Part shown: one piece after another, positions 5,045-5,097 of the stretch
Layout of the letters: the number at the start of each line of letters is the position of its first letter
Position numbering within the stretch: the first letter of the stretch is position 1
NCBI GenBank assembly: GCA_003228415.1
Contig: QIDL01000057.1
Span: forward strand, 1-5,097
Reading direction: 5' to 3'
Origin: Gammaproteobacteria bacterium
GTDB lineage: Bacteria > Pseudomonadota > Gammaproteobacteria > Pseudomonadales > Azotimanducaceae
Length of the DNA: 5,097 bases
Notes under the pieces: generated by a model
Told to the model about the DNA's origin: nothing
The model's database searches: none
What the model saw: the letters and a program-made list of their open reading frames with translations, nothing else
Program-made: the position numbers and the translations under genes

Positions 5045-5097
5045 ATACCCCAGCGGTAGTAGCCCGATGGCCGAGCTCGGCAGATCCGCTTCGGACT
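5045..5097. other. 3' flank of the FGE-like gene, with a 12-bp palindrome
   Basis: The last 53 bases are GC-rich and non-coding as far as can be seen. GCCGAGCTCGGC (5070-5081) is a perfect loopless palindrome, and TCCG-CTT-CGGA (5085-5095) is a short hairpin with a 3-nt loop. The window ends before any T-tract could be seen, so a terminator cannot be confirmed. Confidence 0.35.

Overview
The window is a chromosomal or plasmid segment from what is probably a Gram-negative bacterium, most likely a proteobacterium. The support is an IS91-family element with a tyrosine-recombinase partner, a lipoprotein-type signal peptide and Shine-Dalgarno-led starts. No taxonomic marker is present, so nothing finer can be said. 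Base composition is uneven: the transposon and transporter are GC-rich, and the middle of the last gene is AT-rich. This points to a mosaic accessory region.

Layout. Positions 1-~1604 are the right part of an IS91-family transposon. It holds the last 36 codons of a tyrosine recombinase, then, after one base, a Y2/HUH rolling-circle transposase broken by a frameshift near 396-408. A non-coding tail ends in a large imperfect inverted repeat (1535-1601) that probably marks the element end. Only about 20 bp further on comes the stop codon of a leftward gene (1622-2428) for a secreted, probably lipid-anchored cyclase/arylformamidase-family metal hydrolase. Upstream of it on the same strand, 273 bp away, is a 12-helix major facilitator transporter (2702-4009) resembling the organophosphate:phosphate antiporter group. 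The gap holds a perfect 15-bp palindrome overlapping a possible -10 box, so the cyclase may have its own regulated promoter. A divergent 327-bp region (4010-4336), rich in dyads and repeats, separates the transporter from a rightward gene (4337-5044). That gene encodes a formylglycine-generating-enzyme-like (SUMF1/EgtB/PvdO superfamily) protein that lacks the two catalytic cysteines of true sulfatase-activating enzymes.

How the parts relate. The cyclase and transporter could form a small uptake-and-hydrolysis or export pair, but only shared orientation supports this. The FGE-like gene has no visible partner here. I see no CRISPR array, tRNA, rRNA or recognisable defence system. The points most worth a second look are the cysteine-less FGE-like protein with its abrupt internal GC switch and poor start signal, the structured repeats just upstream of it, and the hairpin-shaped 13-nt insertion that inactivates the transposase.
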